Part shown: positions 1 to 12,265 of the stretch, piece by piece
Position numbering within the stretch: position 1 is the first letter of the stretch
How the letters are laid out: each line of letters begins with the position of its first letter
Assembly (NCBI RefSeq): GCF_019649055.1
Contig: NW_026570221.1
Location: forward strand, 1,984,001 to 2,048,000
Source: Paramacrobiotus metropolitanus
Lineage: Eukaryota; Tardigrada; Eutardigrada; Parachela; Macrobiotidae
Direction: 5' to 3'
Length of the DNA stretch: 64,000 nt
The notes under the pieces: generated by a model
What the model was told of the DNA's origin: nothing
The model's database searches: none
Seen by the model: the letters and a program-made list of their open reading frames with translations, nothing else
Translations under genes and position numbers: made by a program

Positions 1-30
1 TTAGCTCGATCTCAAGATGATTTGCTAGCA

Positions 31-402
31 GATTTTCGAGCACCCAGCGGATCGCTTGGCGAATAAAACTGTTTGATTCAAATGGTTATAATCTTTATTA
101 TGCACGACACTTAGGTATCAAAAATCTTCCCAATGTTTCTTCATCTTTTGACGCTTTGGTTGACAGATCTCATGAATCAGATCCTGTTATAACAAAAGAT
201 TTCATCCAGAACCAGATCCTGTTAAAACAGGATCTAGTTCTGGATGAAGTCTGCGAACCAGTGCGTCAAAAGATGAGGAAAATTGTGGGAAGATTTTTGA
301 TACCAAAGAAGTTGTCGTGCATAATGGCAGAATAAAGTTATAGCCATTTGGAATCAAACAGTTTCGTGTATTCGCCGAGCGATCCGCTGGATGCTCGAAA
401 TC
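31..402. repeat. imperfect palindrome (foldback-like repeat)
   Basis: The left arm (about 31-205) and right arm (about 225-402) are reverse complements with scattered mismatches and small gaps. For example, the segment reading GCGGATCGCTTGGCGAATA on the left pairs with GCGGATCGCTCGGCGAATA in the right-arm complement. The centre is a tighter inverted repeat around CCAGATCCTGTTAAAACAGG (about 202-247). No target duplication can be called because the outer left edge is near the window start. It is probably a foldback/MITE-like element or a folded duplication. Confidence 0.8.
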
Positions 403-1135
403 TGTATCCGTTTGTGCTCGCTGGGCGAGCGTACGAAATCATGCCTTCGGATCGGGTAGGACTGCGGAAATGGATGTGGCCGGAATTAAAACGTCTTTCT
501 CGATCTAAAAACTTTAACCAGCCGTTGGGCGTCATCAAACCAAAATGTATTCAGCTGTGTGATGTACAGGTAGCCGACGGCTACGCAGTAATTTTTCGCA
601 ATTATTCGCAAGTAATTGTATTACTGTATATTCCGATGGCTACATACATGCCGCGAAATGCACGCAATATTTTTCCGATTAGTTTGAAATTATCGGCACG
701 TACAGAGCTCGAGTAGTTACCAAATCGTTCAAACTTCAACACGAGCAGTACGGTTTACTAAATCGAAACCGAAGCATGGAAAACACCGGAACAAACGCTA
801 AAGTGGAGGTTGCCAACAGAAATGCGCATGTCAAGATTAGTTTTTACTGCAAAAAATAATGTTAATGGCATCTACTGGAAGAGAAATTATTTGCAAAATT
901 ATGTATACTGAATAAAAACTATAAGGTAATACAACTGTTGCAAATGCATTCACAGTTGGCATACCGTAACCAGAATTACTACCATACAACTATATAAATA
1001 ACGTAACTATACGTTAAAAAATCTGTGGCATACTTATTTCAAACTTTAACGGTGGTACTGCTGCAGATGTAATTAGGTATGCAGTCTGTAGTTTTCTGTA
1101 CCAATACTAATTTTTGTTTATGCAATACCTTTCAG
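403..1135. other. no supported gene
   Basis: This stretch lies between the palindrome and the first recognisable exon of guanylate cyclase 1. The paralogue at 7160 has a 331-nt signal-peptide exon only 178 nt before the equivalent second exon, but I find nothing similar here. An open frame at 348-716 overlaps the palindrome arm and matches nothing I recognise. Confidence 0.5.
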
Positions 1136-4100
1136 TATGCAATCTTGTGGCATCATACATTGGTGATTTTGCTCGAGGTGAGAAAAGCCTATCATTTCCT
1201 GGGTTAGTACACATATGTACACATTCTTTGTTTTTGATACGAATACTTAAGTATGTATAATCACTCCATTGATTATCCCGTGATTACACAGTGCTGTCTC
1301 TTCAATTTTTTTATATTTTCCCCTGTAGAAATGGCTATTCCAACAATGGCATGGTAAGCTCTGACAATCAACTTTATCGAATAAATTGTCAATTAACAGT
1401 ACAATGACCAGATACGTGAACGTACAGTACACATCGTATACGCCGATATGCTGTACAGTCTGTATATGACGTTGCGCTGTCATAGTGCCACCGGCTTTCC
1501 TGATAATCCCCGCTACAGCACCGTGATATCGTTGAGCCCGGGGTCCATCCAGAATTATGCACAAGCACTGGTGACGCTGATGAAGATGAACAACTGGACA
1601 TACATCAGTCTGATCCACGACAATCTCACCGGTGTAGTGGAAGCGGGGAGACCCGTGGCCATTACGACCATGTTCCGGCAGGTTTTTAATGCCAATCTCA
1701 AGATTGTTAACTGCAAATATTTCACCACAGATTCCGTAACCTCTTCCGTGGACGATCTGCGCTATGTAATGACACAAGCCAGTCAACATTCACGCTGTAA
1801 GTTAAGCCATTCAATCAGTCTACTGCAATATAATCACAAAGGTCATCCTTATAAAGAAACTGTCGTTACTTTTAGTGATCATAATTAGCACCTTGACGAT
1901 TCCAATGCGGAAGCTTCTGGTACGGTAAAAACACGTCTTCTGCTTTTAGCTGAATCAACTGACATAATTCCAAGCGCTTTTAGGCTGCGGCTTACGATTT
2001 GAATATGACGAATGGCGATTATGTAAGTTTTTCATCTCAGTAGCGCCTCGATACTCCAGTGCGCAGATAAATGCTGCAATCAGACTGCTTGGTAGAGTAT
2101 GTACCGAGTGAATTCTTAACAAATTTATTACATTAAAATTATAACTGTGCAGGTTTTCTTTTGCATTTACACGTGGCAAGTTCCCGGCGAGGCGCCGTTG
2201 ACTTGGAATAAAAATGATAGTCTGGATGCGGTAAACATTAAAAAACCACAATTTTTCTTCTAAGTCACGGCCTATAATTACCGATCTTTCCCGTATTTCT
2301 CAGAAAGTACTTGCGGTAATGAAGAGTGTCATTATTCTCACTTCACCTCTGACCAATTGGCCGCGATGGAACGAAACGGGAGTTAGAGTCAACCGATTTC
2401 GAGAGAGAACTTTCAACACATCTTACGATGAAGAGAAAATTGTACGTAGGCTGATACTAGTATCTGTATGTACCGTATGTACGTGCCTGAAGTTAAAAAA
2501 AAAACCTGCTTTCAGTATAACGACTTCGCCATTACTTGCTACGGTGCAGCAGAACTCATCTCTCAGGTGATAAATCATTTTTTTTAAAGTAGAGACACAA
2601 TTATTTTTTGTACGAGTTCTAGTTAATAGGTTCTGGATGAGATTTTGACGGAAGACCATATCCCCGAAGATGGCAAAGCCTTTACGTATGACGCCAACTT
2701 TAGCCCACAGCAACTTATCCAAAGAGTATCACATCGCACCAATCAGCTGACTTTCGAGAATATCACTTTCGTTCCGGGTTCTGGATGGCGGGTTCCCGAC
2801 ATCATTCTGCAACAGTTCAATACGACCACCAATAGTTTTGATGTCCGTTACTTCTCCCATTTCAAATATTATTCTCAATATTACACAGTGGCATTTCTGA
2901 CCGGATATTATTATAGTGTTTGATATCGTTTTGTAGGATGTGTATTGGTATGATACGCAGCGGTCAAAGTTTTTGCCTGCCCCCGGCAAAAACCGCCCAT
3001 TAATTTGGCCGTCCGGTGTACCGCCTCGTGATCGACCACTCTGTGGACTGACTGGAGAGAAATGCGTCCAGGTCTCCAGCAGTGTGTTGGTGATAGCAGT
3101 CGTTGTTGCGGTGTTGTTAATATTATCAGCACTTGCCGTGACCGTTGGATGCATATGGTAAACAACGCTAGTTGCTAGCAATATACAATATAAGTAACCG
3201 TTTTATTGGAAATTTTCTTCACATAATTCAGTAGGACCTTGTTAGTATGCTGTACTTAACTGCAGAAGCAATAATTCACCGTGCTGACGTAATCGAAAAT
3301 AATTATGAACTCTAAAAACAGGTATCAGAAAAACAAAAACGATGACGATCAGGCATGGTGGCTTATTGAAGATCCCCATAAGGCAGGCGACAGTATGGCT
3401 AAAGACTTGGATAACCTCAATTATTCCAAAAAAACTTCTCGATCGCCTCAGCAGATCTTGCTGAGGGATGGGCGTTTGGCGTTTGAGCAGCCACTGGAGT
3501 GGAATCTCAGGTGGAAACTGGTCATATCCAGAAAGCTGATCAAATACTTAAGCCAAGTAAGTCCTGCAATGCAAAGCTACAGTAATTGGGCAAAGCTAAT
3601 TAGTCACATCCATAGACGTACTCGTGCTACTAGTGTTTGTGCTAGTATTTGTTAGAGCGCCTAAGAGCGGAGCATCGTTTGTATTGTGTGTTGAACATGA
3701 TGCTTATTACTTACTGTGTGCGTATATCTCAAATTTTGGATTTATTTACCGCTTTTATCGATATCGATGTTCACAGGTGCACAAAGTTCATCATCCAAAT
3801 GTTGCTTGCATGTTCGGCTTGGGATTTGTAATGAAATTTCCGTACGTTTACTACGAATGGTGTTCCAAGGGATCGATCGAGAAGCTGCTGAAAACGTTTA
3901 ATGTCGACCACATATTAAAATTTGGCTTGTTAGAAGGGTTCAGTCAGGTAAATTCTGACGATAAAACAGCTTCATTTCACTGCTAGCATTATTTGGCTTC
4001 GGTCACATAGGGCTTGACCTTTATTCACCAATCCCCAATTCATTGCCACGGGAATCTCAAAATGTCGAAATGTGTTGTGGACGCTCGTTTCATGCTGAAA

Positions 4101-5754
4101 ATAACAGACTATGGTCATGAGAAATTGTGTAGCTTACTACTCGGAAAAGAGATCGAATATCCAGCGAAAACCTCATTCTTCCCAAGTCATCCATGGATGG
4201 CACCGGAAGTGCGGAATGGGCAGATGCCAACACAGGACAGTGATGTGTTCGCATTCGCTATCATCATTCACCAGATTCTAATGGAATGCGAGCCATTCGG
4301 CGCGGATCTGCCGGAAAAAATTGCCGACAAACGAACCGGTATATACAGTATAAGTAAATTTTTATGTACGGTATATGTACCGGTATTCGTGTGATATTTG
4401 CCATATTTCCAGCGGCGCTTTTACTTTGTTTAATGAATAATTTTGATAAAGCAAAACGACTTAAATAATTCTACAGAAAACTTGCCGGAACTTTTTCTTT
4501 CGACGATAACACCGCTGATTCGTGAAGCGTGGAACTTCAATCCAAAAGGCCGGCCAAAATTGCGTAAATTTGACCGAGCCATCCGATTGGCCAGCACGGC
4601 TGAAGGCATCCACGGGTCCCTGGTAGAACGCATCTTCATACAGTTGGCGAGATATTCCATTAAGCTGGAACATGATGTTGCCGACCGGACGTCACAGTTG
4701 AAATCGGAAAGGGAAAAAGCCGATCAACTACTGCGGGAAATGTTGCCCCAGTAACTGCTTTCATTTTCAGTATAGGTACTTTCCATTACTGGTATTTTAC
4801 ATCACGATTTGGGATTTTATTTCAGAGAAATCGTGAAAAAGCTGCGGAACGGACTTCCCGTAGTACCTGAGTACCTGGAATCAGTCAGCGTGTATTTCAA
4901 TGACATGTGTGGATTCGCTGAGTTCGTGACAACCGTCGCGCCGCCGGATGTCGTGAACTTTTTGCACAGTGTATATTCCGCCTTTGACAAGTCGGTTGCC
5001 GGTTTTTCTGTTTACAAGATGGAAACAATTGGAAGCAGTTATATGGTAAGGCAAAGCACTGATGTATGTTATGTATATAAATATGCAAACCGAGAAGGAT
5101 GGCATAATTGCAACTGAATGCTAAGAATGCTCTGCTCTGGGCTCGAAATAAGAGCAAACACGTAAGATGAACACGCGGCAATGACCTTTGCGTAGTAATT
5201 AATTTGAGTTGGGTTTGTTTAGGCAACGAGTGGAGTAGTAGAACGCATAGGCGACAAGCACGCCCAGCAAATATGCATGGCTGCTCTGGAAATTCAAAAC
5301 GCCTTCGACCGCTTGTCCAACCACAAACACATGGCACTTATCAGTGGAATTCACAGTGGTCCAGTCGCTGTGGGCGTGGTGGGACTGAAACGCCCCCGTT
5401 ATTGTCTGTAAGGTCATCCATACGATGGAAGAACTCGGACACAGACCAATGAGCATTTGTCTCATTGATAGATTTGGTGACACGGTCAACACTGCGTCGC
5501 GCATGGAAAGCCATGGAGCAGCAAATATGGTCCACGTTAGCTCGGATACGGTACATTTGGCATCGGCAACTGGTTTGTTGTTCAAGAACCGGGGAGATAC
5601 TAACATCAAGGTAAGACAATGAATACCAGCTGCTAGCCAGTATAGACATAAGTACCTATGAAACCGTTTTATTGTTTCTTGCATATGTAACACATGTTTC
5701 TGCCAGGGAAAGGGCATTATGACGACTTACTGGTTGCTGTCACCCGAAGGCTGA
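1136..5754 (+). CDS. receptor-type guanylate cyclase 1 (NPR-like), 5' exon not found
   Basis: Single-pass receptor guanylate cyclase that would normally make cGMP at the plasma membrane. Exons: 1136-1177, 1329-1353, 1486-1796, 1876-1919, 1984-2022, 2153-2230, 2304-2441, 2516-2566, 2630-2842, 2937-3157, 3322-3556, 3777-3947, 4011-4338, 4477-4750, 4826-5045, 5223-5407, 5472-5610, 5707-5754. Phases agree throughout. In order: ANF-receptor-type ectodomain, a hydrophobic segment near 3080-3157, a kinase homology domain with HGN in place of HRD (ITDYG retained), a dimerisation helix, and a class III cyclase domain. FND (4902-4904) keeps one metal Asp, but ETIGSSY has Ser at 5034-5036 where the second metal Asp belongs. 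The guanine-selecting Glu (METIG) and RYCLFGD Cys, and the NTASRMES Asn/Arg, are kept. The signal-peptide exon is missing or upstream of the window. The donor after exon 2842 (GTCCGT) is weak. Confidence 0.88.
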
Positions 5755-5868
5755 CGATTAAACATACAAGAATGGCACAGCCGTGACACTGGACACCTGC
5801 TGAACGGAACTCATTTAATCTTTTCTCTATTTCATTCACTTCATGTAGCCAATGGAAAGAAACGGTGG

Positions 5869-5874
5869 AATAAA
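5869..5874 (+). terminator. polyadenylation signal AATAAA
   Basis: AATAAA lies 115 nt after the stop of guanylate cyclase 1 and is the first canonical signal downstream of it. Confidence 0.55.
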
Positions 5875-6503
5875 ATATCTCTTAATCTCAACAATAATAA
5901 CATTATAGTTAAACTCTTATACCTTCTCTATGGTTTTTCGTCTTTGTTAATTATTAAAGTCCTTGAAAAATGTTTAACTGTATTTTTAATTATATTTATT
6001 GGAGCAAAGTGTTTTTGTGCCGCAAAAGCTATACGAATTCAATTTTTGGTATTTATAATTAAAGGTAATAATTAAAGTTTTAGCCTGTAGGTTCTTTCGC
6101 ATGGAACAACCCAATATCGTGCAGCTCATGAAATATGCAATCTTTGTTAGCATTCGTATTGTACTTGTACTTTGTATGCAATTCTTGCATTGTACTCATG
6201 GTCAGTTTTCAGCAGTATATTATATGTACAGTACAGTATCAGGTTGTTAACGGACACTGGAATGTACGTAGTTTTTGTTTTTAGTGTAGTAATATTTCCG
6301 ATAAACAGACAGTTCCGTGTGGTTGAAAGGCTGCAGGAAAACCTGTGCAGCTGATTTTTTACGCATTGAGGACAGGCTTCATTTTTGTGCATCGTACACA
6401 AAACAGTGTCATAAAATACTCTGCAGGCAACGATCGAGGCTTAGGTATGTCCATAGTGTCCGAGAACTAAAAATCCCCACGTGCGACCGAGTACACCGCC
6501 ACT

Positions 6504-6629
6504 ATGGAACATGTGCATGCAGCTGATGCGTATGCAAACTGCAAAGCACCCAACGCTGCAAATAATCGCTATCGACAGCTACTGTGCTTATTGGATATCA
6601 ATCCATCGGCGATCTCATACACACCGTAG
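6504..6629 (+). pseudogene. coding-like fragment, 41 codons
   Basis: An ATG-initiated open frame beginning MEHVHAADAYANCK and ending in TAG, followed directly by a donor-like GTAAGA. The composition resembles protein rather than noise, but it is short and I do not recognise it. It may be a decayed exon from the same source as 6808-7032. Confidence 0.25.
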
Positions 6630-6807
6630 GTAAGAAGTGCCCAATGATACCGTGTAAGGTACATCGTACTAAAGGATCAGGACCATCTTCCACCTGGAAC
6701 TGAAGGCATGTTCGATATTTCTTTGAAACTAAGTAGCACAAGTGGTCGATGAGCGGGAAAATTTACATCGCAGCCAATTACAGAAAAGCGGAGGGCACAG
6801 ATGCTAA

Positions 6808-7032
6808 AGCGTATTCGATCAGCTGATTAATCAGTCGCTTTCCAGAATTGAACGATTTACGAGTATTGATGAAGTGGAGTTCCTCGAACAGGACTTATTT
6901 TTTTACATGCCCAAGCGCAGTCTACCAACATTCATGAAACATGCATTTGCGCACCTGTTTACACCTTTCGGTGTAATCAATGGGAGTACGTTGCTGTTGA
7001 ATGGTTGTAACCTAAACTGGACAGAGTTTTAA
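6808..7032 (+). pseudogene. orphan coding-like fragment, 74 codons
   Basis: An open stretch after a TAA, with a possible acceptor just before CTGATTAATCAG. It reads as a plausible protein tail containing SIDEVEFLEQDLFFYMPKR and ending NLNWTEF then stop. No start codon or upstream partner is evident in frame. It could be the last exon of a lost gene, or an unrecognised lineage-specific family. I assign no function. Confidence 0.3.
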
Positions 7033-7159
7033 GCCTTTGTGAAATCTGCACAAAAAGTTTTAGAGAGTAACGGGGTCATTACTAATTTAATTTACTAATT
7101 TTTCGTTTTTTACGCGTGTTTTGAGCCTACCAAGCGTGCTCGGGTTTGTGGATAAAGTA

Positions 7160-10100
7160 ATGCTAGCAAAACGCACCATTTTCTTGTGCCATTACGTCGC
7201 AACATTTTCTCTGCTGTACGGATGCTCATGTATCCAAGTCAACCTAGTCACCATCTCAGCGTCCAACACCACCGGTCCGGGTGTGGAGCCGATGCAGAGC
7301 GCCTTTGCCATCGCTGTGGAGGATATGGTGAAGAAGTATCCTCACGTGTACCGCAACTATACGAAAACCGACTTAACCAATAGCTACGATGTGTGTAAGG
7401 ATTATGAGTGGATGTTTCCGCCCGAGCTGGCAGCGTGGTATGGGAAAGGCTATTTTGACCGCTCTGGACTGACCATTGTACTGACATCAGGTACAACGCA
7501 TTGTATAACTAAGATAACCAATGCTTGGTTAACGATTTAATCATCCAAATCTTTGTGATTACGTCATCATGTCATGGACTATATATAGCTAAGTTTTATA
7601 TAGCATTGTTGGTTAATACTGATACTACCTAAAGTACGCTAATGTCACTTACTGAACTGCTATTGCAGTCTGCAATAACGTTGCCTCGTACATTGGAGAT
7701 TTCGTACGAGGTAAGCAAAACTTAAGTGAGGATAGCGTCTGTCTTGAGTACCACTACAGTACCTGCATTAACGTTGTTAATTTACTAAATACTTTTTATG
7801 TGTTTAGAAATGGGTTTGATTACCGTCGCATGGTAAGTTAGTAAGGCAATAGATGGCGCAATTGGGCTATAACGGTTTTACGGGGACCTTCGATTTACAT
7901 GCCGGGAAACGGAATCGATTGATGTTTTACGGTTATTTCCACACCTACAGTGCTACTGGTTTTCCCGTTGATAAACGTTATCCCACTGTCATTTCACTGA
8001 CAGCTGGCGCTCCGCCAAATTTCGCACAAGCCCTGGTGACCTTGATGAAAACGTATAACTGGACCTACGTTAGTCTCATTCACGACAATCTGGGCGGTGC
8101 GGTGGAAGCGGCTCGTGCCGTGTCAACGACAAAGGCCACCCAGTTCATCTTCGAGCGCAGCAAGAGTATTGTTAACTGCAAATACTTCACGACGGATTCC
8201 GCTGTGGCCTCAAAAGCGGAGTTATACGACGTTCTGGTACAAGCCAGCCGGCATTCGCGTTGTAATATTTCCTGATTTAACACCACAATGTCGCGCACAT
8301 CTGTCTGCAGAATCTTTTTTGCAGTGATTATGATAAGCACGTTGGTGGTGCCAATGCGGAAATTCCTGGTATAGTACCATTCCTTCTTACTGTACTTAAT
8401 CAATAATTGTGACCGTCCAGGAAACATTGATTTATTGTTATAGGCAGCTGCGTACGATCTAAATATGACAAATGGTGATTATGTACGTCATTCATGCATC
8501 CCATAAAGAAGCCTGCATTGATAATGTAAAGAAGCCTGTATATGTACATTTTGCAGGTGTTCCTGTACATTTACACATGGCAGGTCCCCGAGGAACCACC
8601 ACTGTTCTGGCAAGAAAACGATGAATTAGATCCAGTAAGTATTGCTTCTACTCTGTAAAGACGCATAACCTTGATCTAATTCAGTTGCACAGAAAGTGTT
8701 AAAAGCAATGGAGCGGGTGCTGCTTTTTGCGTCTCCTTTGTCCGACTGGCCGAGATGGGAAGATACCGGCAACAGAATTAATCAAATACGCGAGAAGATG
8801 TTCAAAACACCCATCGATTATGAGAATATAGTAAGCATTAAGGAACAGATGGACATCATGTCCGTATATCGAATATGAGCACACGATACTTAACGGTTAA
8901 TTAGATAAAAGGTAATTTGTCGCTCAGTGTATATATCCATATTGTATTGTATGTATTGTACATGTTCTTTTCTATTGTAGCACAACGATTTTGCAATAAC
9001 ATGCTACGGAGCAGTGGAAACCATTTCCCAGGTATTTGAAGGTTATTCTTTAGTTCACTTCCGACCGGAATGAACGCATTCAAATCAGAAAAAGCAGATG
9101 TACTTAATAAACTACAGTGCGCCGTCACCGCTGATCAAATTAACATTTAGTAAGTATGTCGCGACAATTTAAGTATTTTTGCTTTCATATGCGCGCAGGT
9201 TTTGGATGAAATTTTGGCGGAGGACCATATTCCCGACAGTGCGACGTCGTTCACGACTGACAACTTTAACGCGCAAAGAGCAATCCAAAAAGTTTCTCAC
9301 AGAGTCAATCAACTGACATTTGAAAATGTTACCTTTATGCCCGGCACTGGATGGCGCCTTCCGGCTGTTCTTGTTCAACAATTCAACACAACGACTAAAA
9401 GCTTTGATGTTAGAATATTAAAAAAATTGGACTCTTTTCAGTATTGAATTCAAAAGTGGTGTTCTAGGACATATACTGGTACGATGCTCCACGTGGCCAG
9501 TTGGTATTTGCTCCCGGTAATCACCGTAACCTTTACTGGCCAGCCGGTTCACCGCCGCCCGATCGCCCTATCTGTGGATTTGAAGGAGAGAAATGTGCGC
9601 GTGCACCGCGGATTCTGATCATTGCCGTATGTGTGGCCAGCATACTGATGGTGCTACTTATCAGTATGACGATTGGATGCTTGTGGTAAACACTTTTTTG
9701 AACTATATATGCAAGGAAAATTTGATTAATGACACTGGAATGCCTTAACATGCTCTAAACACGGGCCAAAAATCGGGAAGAACTTAACTACTGTACTGCT
9801 CTGCGATGTGCATTTTGCTGCAGCTATCAAAAACGAAAAGCAGAGAAAGATTGGACGTGGTGGGCAGTCGAAGACGCCAAGAAAGTTGACGAAGAGGGGG
9901 ATATCCAAGGAAATCCTGCCAACCTTAATTCATCAAAAGTTAAGCCTTCCCCCCATCAAGTCGTCCTTAGAGATGGCCGTTTTGCGTTTGAACAGCCGTT
10001 GGAGTGGAATTTGCGATGGAAAGTTGTTGTATCAAAAAAACTTATCAGATACCTGGCCCAGGTAAGATACGAGTACCTCGTACTTGCTGTCTCTTTCCCA

Positions 10101-12265
10101 TCTGCACATGCACAGACGTTTTACGTCGTATTACCTACTTTGCTCGCTTGGTTTCGATTAGGTGCATAAATTTCATCATGCCAACGTTAATGCTATGATC
10201 GGCCTGGGATTTCAGTCAAACTTCCCGTACATTTACTACGAATGGTGCCCTAAAGGATCTGTTGAAAAGCTAATAAAAATGCATAATGTGGATCGAATCC
10301 TTAAATTGGCTTTACTGGAAGGATTCTGCCAGGTAACGCGGTATTGTTTTAGCATTTATATACACGTGTGCCCAAGCCTTTCTTAGCAATTAAATAATTT
10401 TAGCGGTGCATCATATTCGAATTTATCAGCAATAATGTTCAAACGTATATACACCTTTACAGGGCTTGACTTTTCTGCATTCGTCTCCGCTTCACTGCCA
10501 CGGGAATTTGAAAATATCCAAATGTGTCGTCGATGCACGCTTCACTTTAAAAATAACCGACTACGGCCATGAACGCCTATGTAGCTTTTTGATGAATAAA
10601 AAACTGAATTACCCAGCAAAGAATTCATTTTTTCCCAGCCATTCATGGATGGCACCGGAAATCCGTGATGGTCAGCGTCCATCGATAGAAAGCGATGTAT
10701 ATGCCTTTGCCGTCATCACGCATCAGATCGTAATGGAGTGTGAGCCCTTTGGTAGTGATCTGCCCGAAAAACCAGATGCCAAGCGCACCGGTACCTACAG
10801 CTGTTACTAATCGTTACAGTTACTATAGTTATAAATGTTTTATAATTTGCACATATATATAGATATAATTGTTTTGAACGTTGGCTTTGATCAACCAGGA
10901 AATCTGCCAGAGCAATTTGTTGCGTCGATAACCACATTTGCTCGCCAAGCATGGGACGTCGATCCCAAACATCGCCCCAAACTCCGTGAGCTCAGCAAAA
11001 TTATTCACGATACCAGCGCTGCGGAGGGTTTGCGAGGATCGGTTGTTGAACGGATTGTTAAGCAACTGGAACGTTATTCCGTTAAGCTGGAAGGCGACGT
11101 ATCTGATCGCACATGGCAGTTAAAATCGGAACGGGAAAAAGCCGACCAGCTCCTGCGAGAAATGCTTCCAGAGTAATATTGTATTGTAAATTATGGATTG
11201 ACCTTTACGTTCTCCATGTAATCCTGCGTTATTACAGAGAAATTGTAAGAAAACTGCGCAACGGAATTCCTGTGGTGCCGGAATACGTTAACTCCGTCAG
11301 CATGTACTTCAACGATATGGTTGGATTTGCCGAATACGTGAAAACGGTTACGCCGCATGATGTTGTTAATTTTCTACATCGAGCATATTCCACGTTTGAC
11401 AAAGCCATTTCGAATTTGTCCGTTTACAAATTGGAAACTATCGGAAGCAGCTATGTGGTAAGATGTTGTACGCATAAACTTTGCAAAGCTAAGCATGGAA
11501 AAAAAATTAATAATACCGATATTTATTAATATGTACTTGAACGGAACATACCTACTATTTACTACTATACTACACATAATGTACCTACGTACTACAGTAG
11601 TCATTACTTTATACAAATATATGCAGGCAACAAGCGGTTTAGTGGAGCGGATAGGCGACAGTCACGCACAGCAGATTTGTATGACCGCTCTTGCAATCCA
11701 GAACGCATTTCTCCAGCTACAAAATCGTGGGGACATGGCACTGATTAGCGGTATTCACAGCGGACCTGTGGCGGTGGGAGTGGTTGGCTTGAAACGCCCT
11801 CGTTATTGCGTGTAAGACTGCGCGAGCACATTTGCTGTTCTTTGCCTTGACCTTTTGCAATCCCGCTTACATCGTTGGTCATTGTTAGTACATAACTCAC
11901 TCACATCATTATCATAGCAATTATATGCCCTATAATACACAGGTTTGGCGACACGATTAATACAGCGTCCCGAATGGAAAGCAACAGTATTCCTAACATG
12001 ATTCATGTTAGTCCTGACACGATGCAGCTGGCTTCACCGTTCGGGTTTACATTCAAAAGCAGAGGAGGGATTCAGATTAAGGTACGCACTTTAGTAAGAT
12101 CTTCGAAGTTACGCGCTTCAGTAAAGCAATCAGTTTACTAGAATAAGTCTATTTCGGTACTTGGATGTGCAGGGAAAAGGCCTTATGGAAACCTATTGGT
12201 TAGTTACGGATGAAAGCAAGACGATGGAGGACATTAAGGCCGACGAGGGGGGACATCAGCATTAG
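7160..12265 (+). CDS. receptor-type guanylate cyclase 2 (NPR-like)
   Basis: Complete paralogue of the upstream gene, 1044 aa. Exons: 7160-7490, 7669-7710, 7808-7832, 7951-8261, 8325-8368, 8444-8482, 8557-8634, 8693-8830, 8981-9031, 9199-9408, 9468-9685, 9824-10061, 10162-10332, 10463-10790, 10899-11172, 11238-11457, 11627-11811, 11943-12081, 12173-12265. Signal peptide about residues 1-24, ANF-receptor ectodomain to about 465, membrane helix about 472-496, kinase homology domain about 500-740 (HGN, ITDYG, WMAPE), dimerisation helix about 790-832, cyclase domain about 850-1014. Asp859 in FND is kept, but residue 903 (11446-11448), the second metal Asp position, is Ser. The guanine-selecting Glu899, RYCVFGD Cys and NTASRMES Asn/Arg remain. 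The ATG at 7160 was chosen because it precedes a good signal peptide. Intron phases equal those of copy 1. Catalysis is probably weakened or lost, so a binding or scaffold role is possible. Confidence 0.92.

Larger units (their letters stand above)
5875..7159. other. spacer between the two guanylate cyclases
   Basis: AT-rich spacer. It holds two short coding-like fragments (6504-6629 and 6808-7032, listed separately) and presumably the promoter of guanylate cyclase 2. I see no other gene. Confidence 0.5.

Noticed and set aside
348-716. 122-codon + frame after the first palindrome
   Set aside because: Its start lies inside the palindrome arm, it has no recognised motif, and it does not resemble the missing guanylate cyclase exon.
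1247-1789. 180-codon minus frame
   Set aside because: Antisense shadow of the guanylate cyclase ectodomain exon at 1486-1796.
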